Numbered from the stretch's first letter, positions 1 to 6,944 are shown. The stretch is 13,173 bases of DNA from Azoarcus sp. (GCA_031282905.1 JAITCV010000131.1:1-13173); one strand, 5' to 3'. The notes: generated by a model not told the origin, from the sequence alone. Program-made: numbers and translations.

Positions 1-384
1 CCGCTCATTCGGCGACAGGGTCGCCACCACGCCGCCTACCGCCAGCACGCCCATCACCGATGCCGCGATCGGCAGCAGATGGCGCGTCCATGAGGATGAT
101 GAAGACAAATACGGTGGCGATGAAACAGGCGAACGCGACGAGGCCAATATTCCCGGGACGAATACGATGGGTTCCGCCTCCAGGCGGGACATCACCTTCA
201 TGGTGAAATCCACCGAATCCGCGTTTGTTTCTTCCCCGGTCTCGCCGCGAATGGCTTCGCCAATCAGGCGCCAGGTCAGCCAATCCTCGCGCAGGTTCGC
301 ATCTGCGCCGAGGCGGTCGAGCACCCGTTCCGCCGCGCCCTTGTCCAGTTCGCCATCCAGCATGAGTGAAAGTTTCTCTCTCAT
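1..384 (-). CDS. rseA: Anti-sigma-E factor RseA, N-terminal part (gene continues past the left edge)
   Basis: RseA is an inner-membrane anti-sigma factor: its cytoplasmic N-terminal domain holds sigma-E inactive until regulated proteolysis during envelope stress. The visible 128 codons start MREKLSLMLDGEL, the usual RseA_N opening. They continue with a WLTWRLIGEAIRGE segment and then DFTMKVMSRLEAEP, which closes the domain at about residue 72. A Ser/Pro-rich linker (about 80-98) and a hydrophobic segment (about 102-124, HLLPIAASVMGVLAVGG) follow; the latter is the single membrane helix. The periplasmic part lies outside the window. The ATG at 384 is preceded by GAGAGGG at good spacing. The gene follows rpoE by 54 bases on the same strand, the standard rpoE-rseA order, so the two are very probably co-transcribed. 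Identity rests on the N-domain pattern plus context. Confidence 0.88.
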   Translation of the reverse strand, partial: MREKLSLMLDGELDKGAAERVLDRLGADANLREDWLTWRLIGEAIRGETGEETNADSVDFTMKVMSRLEAEPIVFVPGILASSRSPVSSPPYLSSSSSWTRHLLPIAASVMGVLAVGGVVATLSPNER

Positions 385-438
385 TGCAGCCCTCTCTATT
401 CTTATTTCGGCTTCCAGTCCATTGTCATGACCGGCGCA

Positions 439-1038
439 TTACCAGCGTTCATCCGCGCGCGTATCCAGCAACGGGCGCAGCCGCGCGGCAATGGCTTCGC
501 GGGCGCGGAAAATGCGTGAACGCACCGTGCCCACCGGGCAGTCCATGACGTTTGCGATTTCCTCATAACTCAACCCTTCCAACTCGCGCAAGGTGATGGC
601 CTCGCGCAATTCCGGCGCCAGCGCGGCGATCGCCTCTTCCACCGTATGGGCGATCTGCCGGGTCATCAACTGACGTTCGGGGGTGTCGAGGTTGTGCAAT
701 TTCTCGCCCCCCGCGTGAGCTTCCGCCTCGCTGACATCCAGCCCGCTTGCCGCCGGCACCCGCCGCCCCAGGGCGGCAAGATGGTTTTTCGCGGTGTTCA
801 AGCCAATCCGGTACAGCCATGTGTAGAACGCACTCTCGCCACGAAACGAGCCCAGGGCGCGATAAGCCTTGATGAAGACTTCCTGGGCCAGATCTTCGAC
901 CTCGGCTGGATCACGCACCAGCCGCGCGAGCAGGCGGTGGAGCTTGCGCTGGTATTTCGACACCAGCAGACCAAAAGCCTGCTTGTCCCCGCGTTGAACG
1001 CGCTCGACCAGCATCTGGTCGATTTCACGATCGTTCAT
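439..1038 (-). CDS. rpoE: Extracytoplasmic-function sigma factor RpoE (sigma-E / AlgU type)
   Basis: A 199-residue group IV sigma factor that directs RNA polymerase to envelope-stress promoters. The N-terminus MNDREIDQMLVERVQRGDKQAFGLLVSKYQ is typical of proteobacterial RpoE. Region 2 spans about residues 22-88 and holds the core-binding DLAQEVFIKAYRAL helix and the -10-recognising FYTWLYRIGLNTAKN segment. Region 4 spans about 135-190 with the helix-turn-helix LSYEEIANVMDCPVGTVRSR. Length and domain order match E. coli RpoE (191 aa) closely. A GAGGGG stretch lies 11 bases before the ATG, a slightly long spacing. The downstream neighbour is its anti-sigma gene. A TATACT hexamer at 1095-1090 on the minus strand could be a housekeeping -10 box. 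I saw no GGAACTT-type -35 that would show autoregulation by sigma-E itself. Confidence 0.95.
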   Translation of the reverse strand: MNDREIDQMLVERVQRGDKQAFGLLVSKYQRKLHRLLARLVRDPAEVEDLAQEVFIKAYRALGSFRGESAFYTWLYRIGLNTAKNHLAALGRRVPAASGLDVSEAEAHAGGEKLHNLDTPERQLMTRQIAHTVEEAIAALAPELREAITLRELEGLSYEEIANVMDCPVGTVRSRIFRAREAIAARLRPLLDTRADERW

Positions 1039-1373
1039 CAGCTATCGTTCCCCTCGCAGTCTTGCCGATAAAAAGCCAAAAGCTGCGGGAGTATAACGAC
1101 ACTTGGCCCCACCATGCTCGCCGTCCACAAGACAAGGGGGACGCGAATTGGTTCAACCCGATCCGGCTTGGATGTCCCGGAAATGGTCACGATCGAGCGC
1201 GACGACGGCACGCTCCCGACCTCCCTATCTTTCCACACATATCGCGCATCCACCCCGGCAAGCCACGGAATTGACCTGGTGAAAGGCCGCTTTTTCGCGC
1301 CTTTCCACCTCGCTTGCGGAGCAACAATGCCAATTGTCTGGCAAACTCTTGTTTCGCACCGAGGACTTGGATC
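1039..1373. other. Divergent intergenic region between rpoE and the ParA-like gene
   Basis: These 335 bases separate two divergent genes, so they should hold promoters for both. Toward rpoE there is a TATACT hexamer (minus strand, 1095-1090), about 50 bases before the ATG, without a convincing -35 box. Toward the ParA-like gene I found no clear promoter. An imperfect hairpin lies at 1281-1305, with arms GAAAGGC and GCCTTTC around a T-rich loop. It could act in the 5' leader of the ParA-like mRNA or be a remnant terminator. A plus-strand ORF of 87 codons (1114-1377) ends in an ATGA overlap with the ParA-like start, but its composition does not look protein-like, and I do not call it a gene. 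Confidence 0.5.
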
Positions 1374-2066
1374 ATGAGCAAAATCATCTGCGTGATCGGC
1401 AACAAAGGCGGCACCGGCAAAACCACGCTTTCCCACATGCTCTCCCAGGGGCTGGGCCTGCTTGGGCACCACGCCGCCTGCATATTGACCGATGCTTCCC
1501 GCGAGCCCCTCTCGCCCAATGGCCGCCGTTACGTCACCGCTGACGCCCGCAATGCCGATGCCCTCACCAAGGTCATCGCCAAGCTGCGTTCGCTCGACGA
1601 CTGGATCGGCGTCATCGACGGCGCGGGCAATCGCACCGATCTCGACCGCAAGCTCTACGCGCTCTCCGACATCGTGCTGCTGCCCTTTCGCGAGTCGCAC
1701 GAGGATATCCGTACCGTCGTGCACGATCTCGATCTGTTTACCCGCGCCTACGCCGTGCCGACCCAATGGCCGAGCAACGCCTGGCAACGCGAGACCGCCG
1801 ACCGCAACGTCTTGCAGTTGATGGGCAACTACAGTCACCGCATCCTGCGCCCGGTGGGCGCGCTGTCGTCTTCCAAACTGCTGCTGCAAAAACATGTGCC
1901 GGAACAATTCCCCACGCCGCTCGCCAACGCTTGCCGCGCCATTGGTCGGCAGGTGCTGGAAATACTGGAGATAGACGTGGAAGTGGATGATGGCGACGAG
2001 GCAAGCGCCGACGATGATATCGAACGTCTACCGGCGGCGGAAATGCCCTTGCGCCTTTCACACTGA
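1374..2066 (+). CDS. ParA/MinD-like P-loop ATPase beside phaM
   Basis: A 230-residue SIMIBI-class ATPase. The N-terminus holds a deviant Walker A, GNKGGTGKTT (residues 9-18), with both the ParA signature lysine (Lys11) and the P-loop lysine (Lys16). The probable Walker B aspartate is Asp82 in GVIDGAGNRTD, where partition ParAs usually have a DTPP/DTPG-like motif. No N-terminal helix-turn-helix is present, so it resembles the short ParA class that binds DNA non-specifically. Residues about 201-218 form an acidic tail (DVEVDDGDEASADDD). I start at the ATG at 1374 (GAGG 7 bases upstream, protein MSKIICVIGN) and not at 1314, whose extra 20 residues look non-coding. phaM follows after 48 bases on the same strand. 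No ParB gene or parS-like site was seen nearby, so it may position PHA granules and not DNA; that role is inferred. Confidence 0.8.
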   Translation: MSKIICVIGNKGGTGKTTLSHMLSQGLGLLGHHAACILTDASREPLSPNGRRYVTADARNADALTKVIAKLRSLDDWIGVIDGAGNRTDLDRKLYALSDIVLLPFRESHEDIRTVVHDLDLFTRAYAVPTQWPSNAWQRETADRNVLQLMGNYSHRILRPVGALSSSKLLLQKHVPEQFPTPLANACRAIGRQVLEILEIDVEVDDGDEASADDDIERLPAAEMPLRLSH

Positions 2067-2114
2067 TGCGGAGTAAGATGGTCGGGACAACATCCACAAA
2101 GGGAGGGACGTGTC

Positions 2115-2540
2115 ATGACTACCGGCAATAATGCTCAGGATCCACTCAAGTTCGTGCGCGACATGTGGGGCAGCATGGGGTTTTCGCTGCCCGGCATGAT
2201 GACGCCAACACTCGATGTTGACGAACTGGACAAACACATCACGGACATGCGCGCGGTCGAGGGCTGGCTGAAAATGAACCTCAACATGCTGCAAATGACC
2301 ATTCAGGGACTGGACGTGCAGCGTGCCGCGCTGGCCGCGGTGCGGGCGATGAGCCAGCATCACGCGGAGAGCGCGGCCGAGGAACCTGCGGCCAATCCTT
2401 TCGCCAGCGCCGCGCTGTGGCCGTGGAACGTGATGAATACCACCACCCCCGCCGAGACGAGCGTTTCCCCGCAAACGCCCGCGACCACGCACGAACCCAA
2501 GGCGGGTTCTTCGCGTCGCAAGACGACTGAAAACAAGTAG
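2115..2540 (+). CDS. phaM: PhaM-type polyhydroxyalkanoate granule regulatory protein
   Basis: PhaM proteins bind PHA synthase and activate it, sit on PHA granules, and attach granules to the nucleoid in Cupriavidus necator (established for that organism). This 141-residue protein carries the family core at about residues 9-80: DPLKFVRDMWGS, then LPGMMTPTLDVDELDKHI, then DMRAVEGWLKMNLNMLQ and IQGLDVQRAALAAV, which look like one long amphipathic helix. A low-complexity Ala/Pro/Thr linker follows (about 85-130) and then a short basic tail (SSRRKTTENK). The C. necator protein is much longer (about 260 residues) with a lysine-rich DNA-binding tail, so here the DNA-binding end is minimal. The start is supported by GGGAGG at 2101-2106, 8 bases before the ATG. 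The gene lies 48 bases after the ParA-like gene and is followed by a strong terminator. Confidence 0.88.
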   Translation: MTTGNNAQDPLKFVRDMWGSMGFSLPGMMTPTLDVDELDKHITDMRAVEGWLKMNLNMLQMTIQGLDVQRAALAAVRAMSQHHAESAAEEPAANPFASAALWPWNVMNTTTPAETSVSPQTPATTHEPKAGSSRRKTTENK

Positions 2541-2552
2541 ATCGCCAACCGA

Positions 2553-2600
2553 ATCATCCCCCGCGCCTGCGACGAGTGGGCGCGGGGGATGATGTTTTTT
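2553..2600 (+). terminator. Rho-independent terminator after phaM
   Basis: A perfect 15-base-pair stem: ATCATCCCCCGCGCC at 2553-2567 pairs with 2579-2593, around an 11-base loop. It is followed by G and six T residues at 2595-2600. The stem is very GC-rich and starts 12 bases past the phaM stop. It closes the ParA-like/phaM unit and separates it from the VOC/phaC transcript. Confidence 0.93.
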
Positions 2601-2646
2601 CCTGGCCCGATCCTGAAAGACTGCTTCTGCATCGATAACAGGCCGC

Positions 2647-2652
2647 TACAAT
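2647..2652 (+). promoter_or_regulatory. Possible -10 box for the VOC gene and phaC
   Basis: TACAAT matches the sigma70 -10 consensus at five of six positions. It lies 40 bases before the VOC start and just downstream of the phaM terminator, where a new promoter is needed. The matching -35 region (about 2624-2630, CTTCTGC) is poor, so the promoter may be weak or activator-dependent. Confidence 0.4.
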
Positions 2653-2691
2653 GTTGGGTTCTTCGGCCCGCATCATCAAGGAGACAGTTTC

Positions 2692-3183
2692 ATGGCACAA
2701 CGCCCGTTCAAGGTTCTCGGTGTCCAGCAGATCGCCATCGGCGGCCCAAGCAAGGAAAAACTGCGCACCCTGTGGGTCGATAAACTCGGACTCGAACTCA
2801 CCGGCAATTTTGTCTCGGAACGAGAAAACGTAAACGAAGACATCTGTGCGATGGGCCGCGGCCCGTTCAAGGTCGAAGTCGACCTGATGCAGCCGGTCGA
2901 CCCCAATAAAAAGCCCGCCGTCCACGGCACCCCGCTCAACCACGTCGGCTTGTGGATCGACGATCTGCCCCGCGCGGTCGAATGGTTGAGCGCGCAAGGC
3001 GTGCGTTTTGCTCCCGGCGGCATCCGCAAGGGCGCGGCGGGCCACGACATCACCTTCCTCCACCCCAAGAGCAACGATGAATTCCCCATCGGCGCCGAAG
3101 GCGTGCTGATCGAACTGGTTCAGGCGCCTCCCGAGGTCATCGCAGCCTTTTCCCGTGTCAGCGCAACAATCGATGGGCAATAA
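2692..3183 (+). CDS. VOC (glyoxalase/dioxygenase-fold) protein, possibly methylmalonyl-CoA-epimerase-like
   Basis: A 163-residue vicinal-oxygen-chelate protein built from two beta-alpha-beta-beta-beta repeats: one begins at VLGVQQIAIGG (residues 8-18), the second at LNHVGLWIDD (82-91) and ends in GVLIELVQAP (137-146). By hand alignment to methylmalonyl-CoA epimerases, the four usual metal ligands fall on Gln13 (normally His), Asp64 (normally Gln/Glu), His84 and Glu141. Two of four are changed, so substrate and metal are uncertain. AAGGAG at 2678-2683, 8 bases before the ATG, supports the start. The gene lies 34 bases before phaC and is probably co-transcribed with it. An epimerase role in supplying or diverting acyl-CoA for PHA synthesis is possible but not shown. 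The fold is secure; the exact function is not. Confidence 0.82.
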   Translation: MAQRPFKVLGVQQIAIGGPSKEKLRTLWVDKLGLELTGNFVSERENVNEDICAMGRGPFKVEVDLMQPVDPNKKPAVHGTPLNHVGLWIDDLPRAVEWLSAQGVRFAPGGIRKGAAGHDITFLHPKSNDEFPIGAEGVLIELVQAPPEVIAAFSRVSATIDGQ

Positions 3184-3217
3184 GCAGGACCACACATTTC
3201 AACAGGAGAACAACATC

Positions 3218-5035
3218 ATGACCACGACCCCCGACGCTTCCCCCAGCCTGCCCAACCCCGAGGAAATCGCCAAGACCTACGCCGAAGTCGCCCGCCGCGC
3301 CTCACACCTGATCGGCGAACATGTCCAGCGTCAAATCCAGAAAGGGTTGTCTACCCCGACCGACGAACTGGGCATCGCCCAGGCGTTCATGGACATGATG
3401 GCCCGTCTACTCTCCAACCCGTACAAACTCGCCCAGACCCAGATGAACCTGGTATGGGATTACTTCTCGCTGTGGCAACACTCGATGCTGCGCTTCGCCG
3501 GGATGCAGGCCGCGCCCGTGGCCGCGCCCGCGCGCAGCGACAAGCGTTTTCGTGACGAGGAATGGCAGGAACATTTCATGTTCGACTTCGTCAAGCAGTC
3601 CTACCTGATCGCCGCCCGCCATATCCACGATACGGTCAACGGCATCGAAGGGTTGGACGATCAAACGCAGAAAAAGGTCGATTTCTACACCCGCCAGTAC
3701 ATCGACGCGCTGTCGCCATCGAATTTCGCCCTCACCAATCCGGAAGTGTTCCGCGAAACAATCAAGAGCAACGGCCAGAACCTGATCAAGGGTCTGGACA
3801 ATCTCCTGCGCGACATGGAAGACGGTGGCGGCAACCTGCGCGTGCGCATGACCGATACTTCGGCGTTCGAACTGGGCAAGAACGTTGCCACCACGCCGGG
3901 CAAGGTGGTCTTCCAGAACGACATGATGCAATTGATCCAGTACCTGCCCGCGACCGCCAAGGCATTCAAACTCCCGCTGCTGGTGGTGCCACCATGGATC
4001 AACAAGTTCTACATCCTCGATCTGCGTGAGAAAAACTCCCTGATCAAATGGGCGGTCGAACAAGGCCACACCGTGTTCGTGATTTCATGGGTCAACCCGG
4101 ACGAAACCCTGGCCGACAAGGATTTCTCCTCCTACATGCACGAAGGCATCCTCGCCGCGCTCGACGCCATCGAAACACAAACCGGCGAAAAAACGGTCAA
4201 CGCCCTCGGCTACTGCCTGGGCGGCACCCTGCTCGCCGCCACCCTGGCCTGGCTGGCGGCGAAAAAGCAGCCTCGCGTCGTTTCGGCCACCTTCCTCACC
4301 ACGCTTACCGATTTCAAGGAACCGGGCGAACTGGGCGTGTTCATCGATGAAGACCAAGTCACCCATCTCGAACAAAAGATGTTCAAACGCGGCTACCTCG
4401 AAGGCGCGGAAATGGCGGGCACCTTCAACATGCTGCGCGCCAATGACCTGATCTGGTCGTTCGTGGTCAACAACTACCTGATGGGCAAGGACCCCATGCC
4501 CTTCGACCTGCTCTACTGGAATTCCGACTCCACCCGGCTGCCCGCGAAGATGCACAGCTTCTACCTGCGCAAGATGTACATGGAAAACAAGCTGGTCGAA
4601 CCCGGTGGCATCGAACTCGACGGCGTGCCGATCGACCTCGGCAAGATCAAGATTCCATGTTTCTTCATCTCGACCATGGAAGACCACATCGCGCCGTGGA
4701 AAAGCACCTACATGGGCGCCCGGCATTTCAGCGGCCCGGTGCGTTTCGTGCTCGGCGGCTCGGGTCACATCGCCGGCATCGTCAATCCACCCGCCGCGAA
4801 CAAATACGGACACTGGATCAACCCCGCGTCCAAACTGCCCGCGACCGCCGAAGAATGGTTCACCGGCGCCGAACAACACCCCGGCTCATGGTGGGTAGAT
4901 TGGCAGCGCTGGATTTCCAGCCATGACAATACTCAGGTCGAAGCCCGCGATCCGCTCAAGGGCAAGTTGAAAGTCCTCGAAGACGCCCCCGGCAGCTACG
5001 TCAAGCTGCGCCTCGATGCCAGCAAGAGCGAGTGA
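3218..5035 (+). CDS. phaC: Class I poly(3-hydroxyalkanoate) synthase PhaC
   Basis: PhaC polymerises (R)-3-hydroxyacyl-CoA, typically short-chain such as 3-hydroxybutyryl-CoA, into PHA at the granule surface. The 605-residue length fits class I (589 in Cupriavidus necator). A PhaC N-terminal domain covers roughly residues 90-270. The alpha/beta-hydrolase domain follows, with the lipase-like box GYCLGG holding the nucleophile Cys333, then Asp489 (STMEDHIAPW) and His517 (GGSGHIAGIVNPP). The Asp-His gap of 28 residues equals that in C. necator (480/508). Other family hallmarks are PPWINKFYILDL and GYLEG. I start at the ATG at 3218, with AGGAG 8 bases upstream, and not at 3155, which would overlap the VOC gene. 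The PIN gene overlaps its 3' end by 20 bases. No phaA, phaB or phasin gene is in the window. Confidence 0.97.
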   Translation: MTTTPDASPSLPNPEEIAKTYAEVARRASHLIGEHVQRQIQKGLSTPTDELGIAQAFMDMMARLLSNPYKLAQTQMNLVWDYFSLWQHSMLRFAGMQAAPVAAPARSDKRFRDEEWQEHFMFDFVKQSYLIAARHIHDTVNGIEGLDDQTQKKVDFYTRQYIDALSPSNFALTNPEVFRETIKSNGQNLIKGLDNLLRDMEDGGGNLRVRMTDTSAFELGKNVATTPGKVVFQNDMMQLIQYLPATAKAFKLPLLVVPPWINKFYILDLREKNSLIKWAVEQGHTVFVISWVNPDETLADKDFSSYMHEGILAALDAIETQTGEKTVNALGYCLGGTLLAATLAWLAAKKQPRVVSATFLTTLTDFKEPGELGVFIDEDQVTHLEQKMFKRGYLEGAEMAGTFNMLRANDLIWSFVVNNYLMGKDPMPFDLLYWNSDSTRLPAKMHSFYLRKMYMENKLVEPGGIELDGVPIDLGKIKIPCFFISTMEDHIAPWKSTYMGARHFSGPVRFVLGGSGHIAGIVNPPAANKYGHWINPASKLPATAEEWFTGAEQHPGSWWVDWQRWISSHDNTQVEARDPLKGKLKVLEDAPGSYVKLRLDASKSE

Positions 5036-5510
5036 ATGCGCCGCGCCCGCGCCGCGTTTGGTGCTCGACACCAACACGGTGCTGGCGCTTTGGCATTTTG
5101 ACGATCCCGTTCTTGCCCCGCTCGCCCGCATCATCGAAACCGCCCAGGTCACCCTGGGCAGCCGCGATGATGCGCTGGCGGAATTGCGCTGCGTGCTCGC
5201 CTATCCGCGTTTTGCCATCCCCGCCGCCCGGCAGGCGGACATCGTCGATCGTTACCAAGCCCGTCTGCATCCCCCGGTCATGGCGGGCGTGAATTGCGCC
5301 TTGCCCCTGTGCCGCGATCCGGACGACCAGAAATTTCTCGAAATCGCCTGCGAACAAGCCGCCACCCACCTCCTTACCCGCGACCGGCTATTGCTCAAAC
5401 TGGGACGCCATCGCTTGCTGCGCGGTGCGTTCCGGATAATGACGCCTGAACATTTCCAGAATTTGCCTCGAACCGCTTCAGTGGCAAACCGGAACGGGTT
5501 GATGCCATAG
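5016..5510 (+). CDS. PIN-domain protein (putative toxin-type ribonuclease, PIN_3-like)
   Basis: A 164-residue PIN-domain protein, a fold of Mg2+-dependent ribonucleases often found as VapC-like toxins. Visible acidic motifs are Asp18 in LVLDTN, Glu57 in ALAELRCVL, the cluster Asp101/103/104 in CRDPDDQKFLEIA, and Asp123 in LLTRDRLL. The arrangement is the PIN subfamily often annotated as a putative toxin-antitoxin component. The chosen ATG overlaps the last 20 bases of phaC and lacks a good ribosome-binding site, so translation is probably coupled to phaC. TTG at 5058 or GTG at 5061, starting right at LVLDTN, are alternatives. No antitoxin-like gene is adjacent: the preceding gene is phaC and the next is on the opposite strand. 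It may thus be a stand-alone nuclease. Family identity is good; start and role are uncertain. Confidence 0.8.
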   Translation: MPARASECAAPAPRLVLDTNTVLALWHFDDPVLAPLARIIETAQVTLGSRDDALAELRCVLAYPRFAIPAARQADIVDRYQARLHPPVMAGVNCALPLCRDPDDQKFLEIACEQAATHLLTRDRLLLKLGRHRLLRGAFRIMTPEHFQNLPRTASVANRNGLMP

Positions 5511-5628
5511 ACACGAACGATACCCATGGCGCTCAAGGCAATCGCATTGAAGAAACCGGCATTGCGTTGCGGATGTCGAATTGCCGGTGAGAAGGGAAAA
5601 GCCCGCTATTCCGAAAGCTACTTGTTTT

Positions 5629-5652
5629 CCTTCTCCCCTTACGGGAAGAAGG
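5629..5652. repeat. Imperfect hairpin between the convergent PIN and sulfate-binding genes
   Basis: CCTTCTCCC pairs with GGGAAGAAGG around a CTTAC loop, with one bulged A. No T-run follows on either strand, so it is not a typical intrinsic terminator. It may be a REP-like palindrome or a hairpin protecting the 3' ends of the two convergent transcripts. The rest of the 211-base gap holds no gene I can support. Confidence 0.5.
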
Positions 5653-5721
5653 AGGCCGACAGGCCGGATTTCCGCCCTTCGTGGTAAGAAAAAGGGGACC
5701 GGGAACCGCCTGCCGTCAAGT

Positions 5722-6735
5722 TTATTTACCCGACGTATAGATTTGGTCGAAAATGCCGCCATCCGAGAAATGCGCTTTCTGCGTTTTCTGCCAGCCGCCG
5801 AAAACATCGTCGATGGTAAACAGCTCCAATTTGGAGAAACGTGCCAGATCGGCGGCAGCGGCATGCTCGGGGTGACGCGGACGGTAATAGTTCTTCGCCG
5901 CGATTCGCTGCCCGGCCGGGGAATAGAGGTATTCGAGATACGCCTTCGCCTGTTTTTCGGTGCCACGCTTCTGGACAATCGCGTCGACGACCGTGACCGG
6001 CGGCTCGGCAAGGATGGAGAGCGGCGGCGCGATGATCTCGAATTGATCCGGCCCCAGTTCATTGATCGATAACAGTGCTTCGTTTTCCCACGCCAGCAAC
6101 ACGTCACCGATACCACGCTGCACGAAAGTATTGGTCGAACCACGCGCGCCTGAGTCGAGCACAGGCACTTGCTTGAAGAGCCGGGCGACGAAATCCTTCG
6201 CCTTGGCTTCGTCGTTGCCGTTCTTCCTCAGCGCGTAACCCCAGGCCGCGAGATAGTTCCAGCGCGCTCCGCCCGAAGTCTTGGGGTTCGGCGTGATGAT
6301 CTCGATGCCCGGCTTTACCAGATCATCCCAATCCTTGATGCCTTTGGGATTGCCCTTGCGCACCAGGAATACGATGGTCGAGGTGTAGGGCGCACTGTTG
6401 TCGGCAAAACGCTTCTGCCAGTCAGGCGCTATCTTGCCGGTCTTCTCAACGATTTCATCGATGTCATAGGCAAGCGCCAGGGTCACCACGTCGGCTTCCA
6501 GCCCGTCGATTACCGAACGCGCCTGCTTGCCCGAGCCGCCATGCGACTGCTTGATCTCAAGATCTTCGCCAGTGCTCGCCTTCCAGTGCTTGACGAATTC
6601 ATCATTGAATTCCTTGTACAGCTCTCGGGTTGGATCATAGGAAACATTGAGCAGCGTTTGTGCGGCAAAGGCGCTGGTCGCCAACATCACCGCCGCACCG
6701 GTCAATACCGTACGAATGAACTTGAGTTGCTTCAT
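5722..6735 (-). CDS. sbp: Periplasmic sulfate-binding protein (sulfate/thiosulfate ABC transporter)
   Basis: A 337-residue solute-binding protein of the Sbp/CysP family, which captures sulfate (CysP also thiosulfate) in the periplasm for a CysTWA-type importer. Residues 1-24 form a signal peptide (MKQLKFIRTVLTGAAVMLAT, then SAFA before the cut). Family motifs follow in order: LLNVSYDPTRELYKEFN, SHGGSGKQARSVIDGLEADVVTLA, FLVRKGNPKGIKDWDDLV, TSGGARWNYLAAWGYAL and GIGDVLLAWENEA. The start at 6735 has AAGGA 9 bases upstream; an ATG at 6741 (adding Met-Thr) is also possible. The permease and ATPase genes are absent from this window, so the protein is encoded apart from its transporter or that operon lies elsewhere. 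It is convergent with the PIN gene and divergent from uvrA. Sbp versus CysP cannot be separated by eye. Confidence 0.93.
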   Translation of the reverse strand: MKQLKFIRTVLTGAAVMLATSAFAAQTLLNVSYDPTRELYKEFNDEFVKHWKASTGEDLEIKQSHGGSGKQARSVIDGLEADVVTLALAYDIDEIVEKTGKIAPDWQKRFADNSAPYTSTIVFLVRKGNPKGIKDWDDLVKPGIEIITPNPKTSGGARWNYLAAWGYALRKNGNDEAKAKDFVARLFKQVPVLDSGARGSTNTFVQRGIGDVLLAWENEALLSINELGPDQFEIIAPPLSILAEPPVTVVDAIVQKRGTEKQAKAYLEYLYSPAGQRIAAKNYYRPRHPEHAAAADLARFSKLELFTIDDVFGGWQKTQKAHFSDGGIFDQIYTSGK

Positions 6736-6903
6736 GGTCATGCGTCCTTTTGGATGGAAAAACAAGGGAGCGAGGCTAGCCCACCCAGCCCGGGGATGGA
6801 ACGAAGAAATAATGCAATGGATATTCAGGCGTGGGAACCGCTTCGCCGCCGCAAGGCAAACCGAGAACAGCCAGTATGCAGGCGCTTCGTGCCTGGTGAT
6901 TTT

Positions 6904-6938
6904 TTCTGTCTTCTGTCATCAGTCTTCTGTTCTCCGCT
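6904..6938. repeat. Degenerate heptamer repeat upstream of uvrA
   Basis: Five consecutive 7-base units: TTCTGTC, TTCTGTC, ATCAGTC, TTCTGTT, CTCCGCT. The first two are identical, the third and fourth are diverged copies, and the last is marginal. The complementary unit, GACAGAA, resembles the heptamers inside uvrA at 9503-9537. The repeat lies directly upstream of the possible uvrA -10 box. Confidence 0.8.
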
Positions 6939-6944
6939 ACGCAC

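Noticed and set aside
5..283. Minus-strand 92-codon frame with a hydrophobic stretch (NIGLVAFACFIATVFVFIILMD) inside rseA, which might suggest a frameshift.
   Set aside because: The rseA frame stays open from 384 to the window edge, with a normal RseA_N domain and its own membrane helix. The hydrophobic run is an off-frame reading of the Ser-rich linker.
1038..1907. Long minus-strand frame (289 codons) opposite the ParA-like gene.
   Set aside because: It is the antisense of a clear P-loop ATPase in GC-rich DNA, with low-complexity composition and no recognisable domain.
5526..5687. A 53-codon plus-strand ORF (starting MALKAIALKKPALRCG) between the PIN and sulfate-binding genes.
   Set aside because: There is no ribosome-binding site and it runs through the hairpin at 5629-5652. 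The composition is unremarkable and there is no support beyond openness.
6904..6935. Possible LexA (SOS) box for uvrA, because CTGT and ACAG-like words are present.
   Set aside because: No CTGT-N8-ACAG spacing exists. The CTGT words belong to the 7-base tandem repeat.
6904..6938. CRISPR-like or mobile-element repeat array.
   Set aside because: The units are only 7 bases with no spacers, terminal inverted repeats or nearby transposase. It is a simple short tandem repeat.
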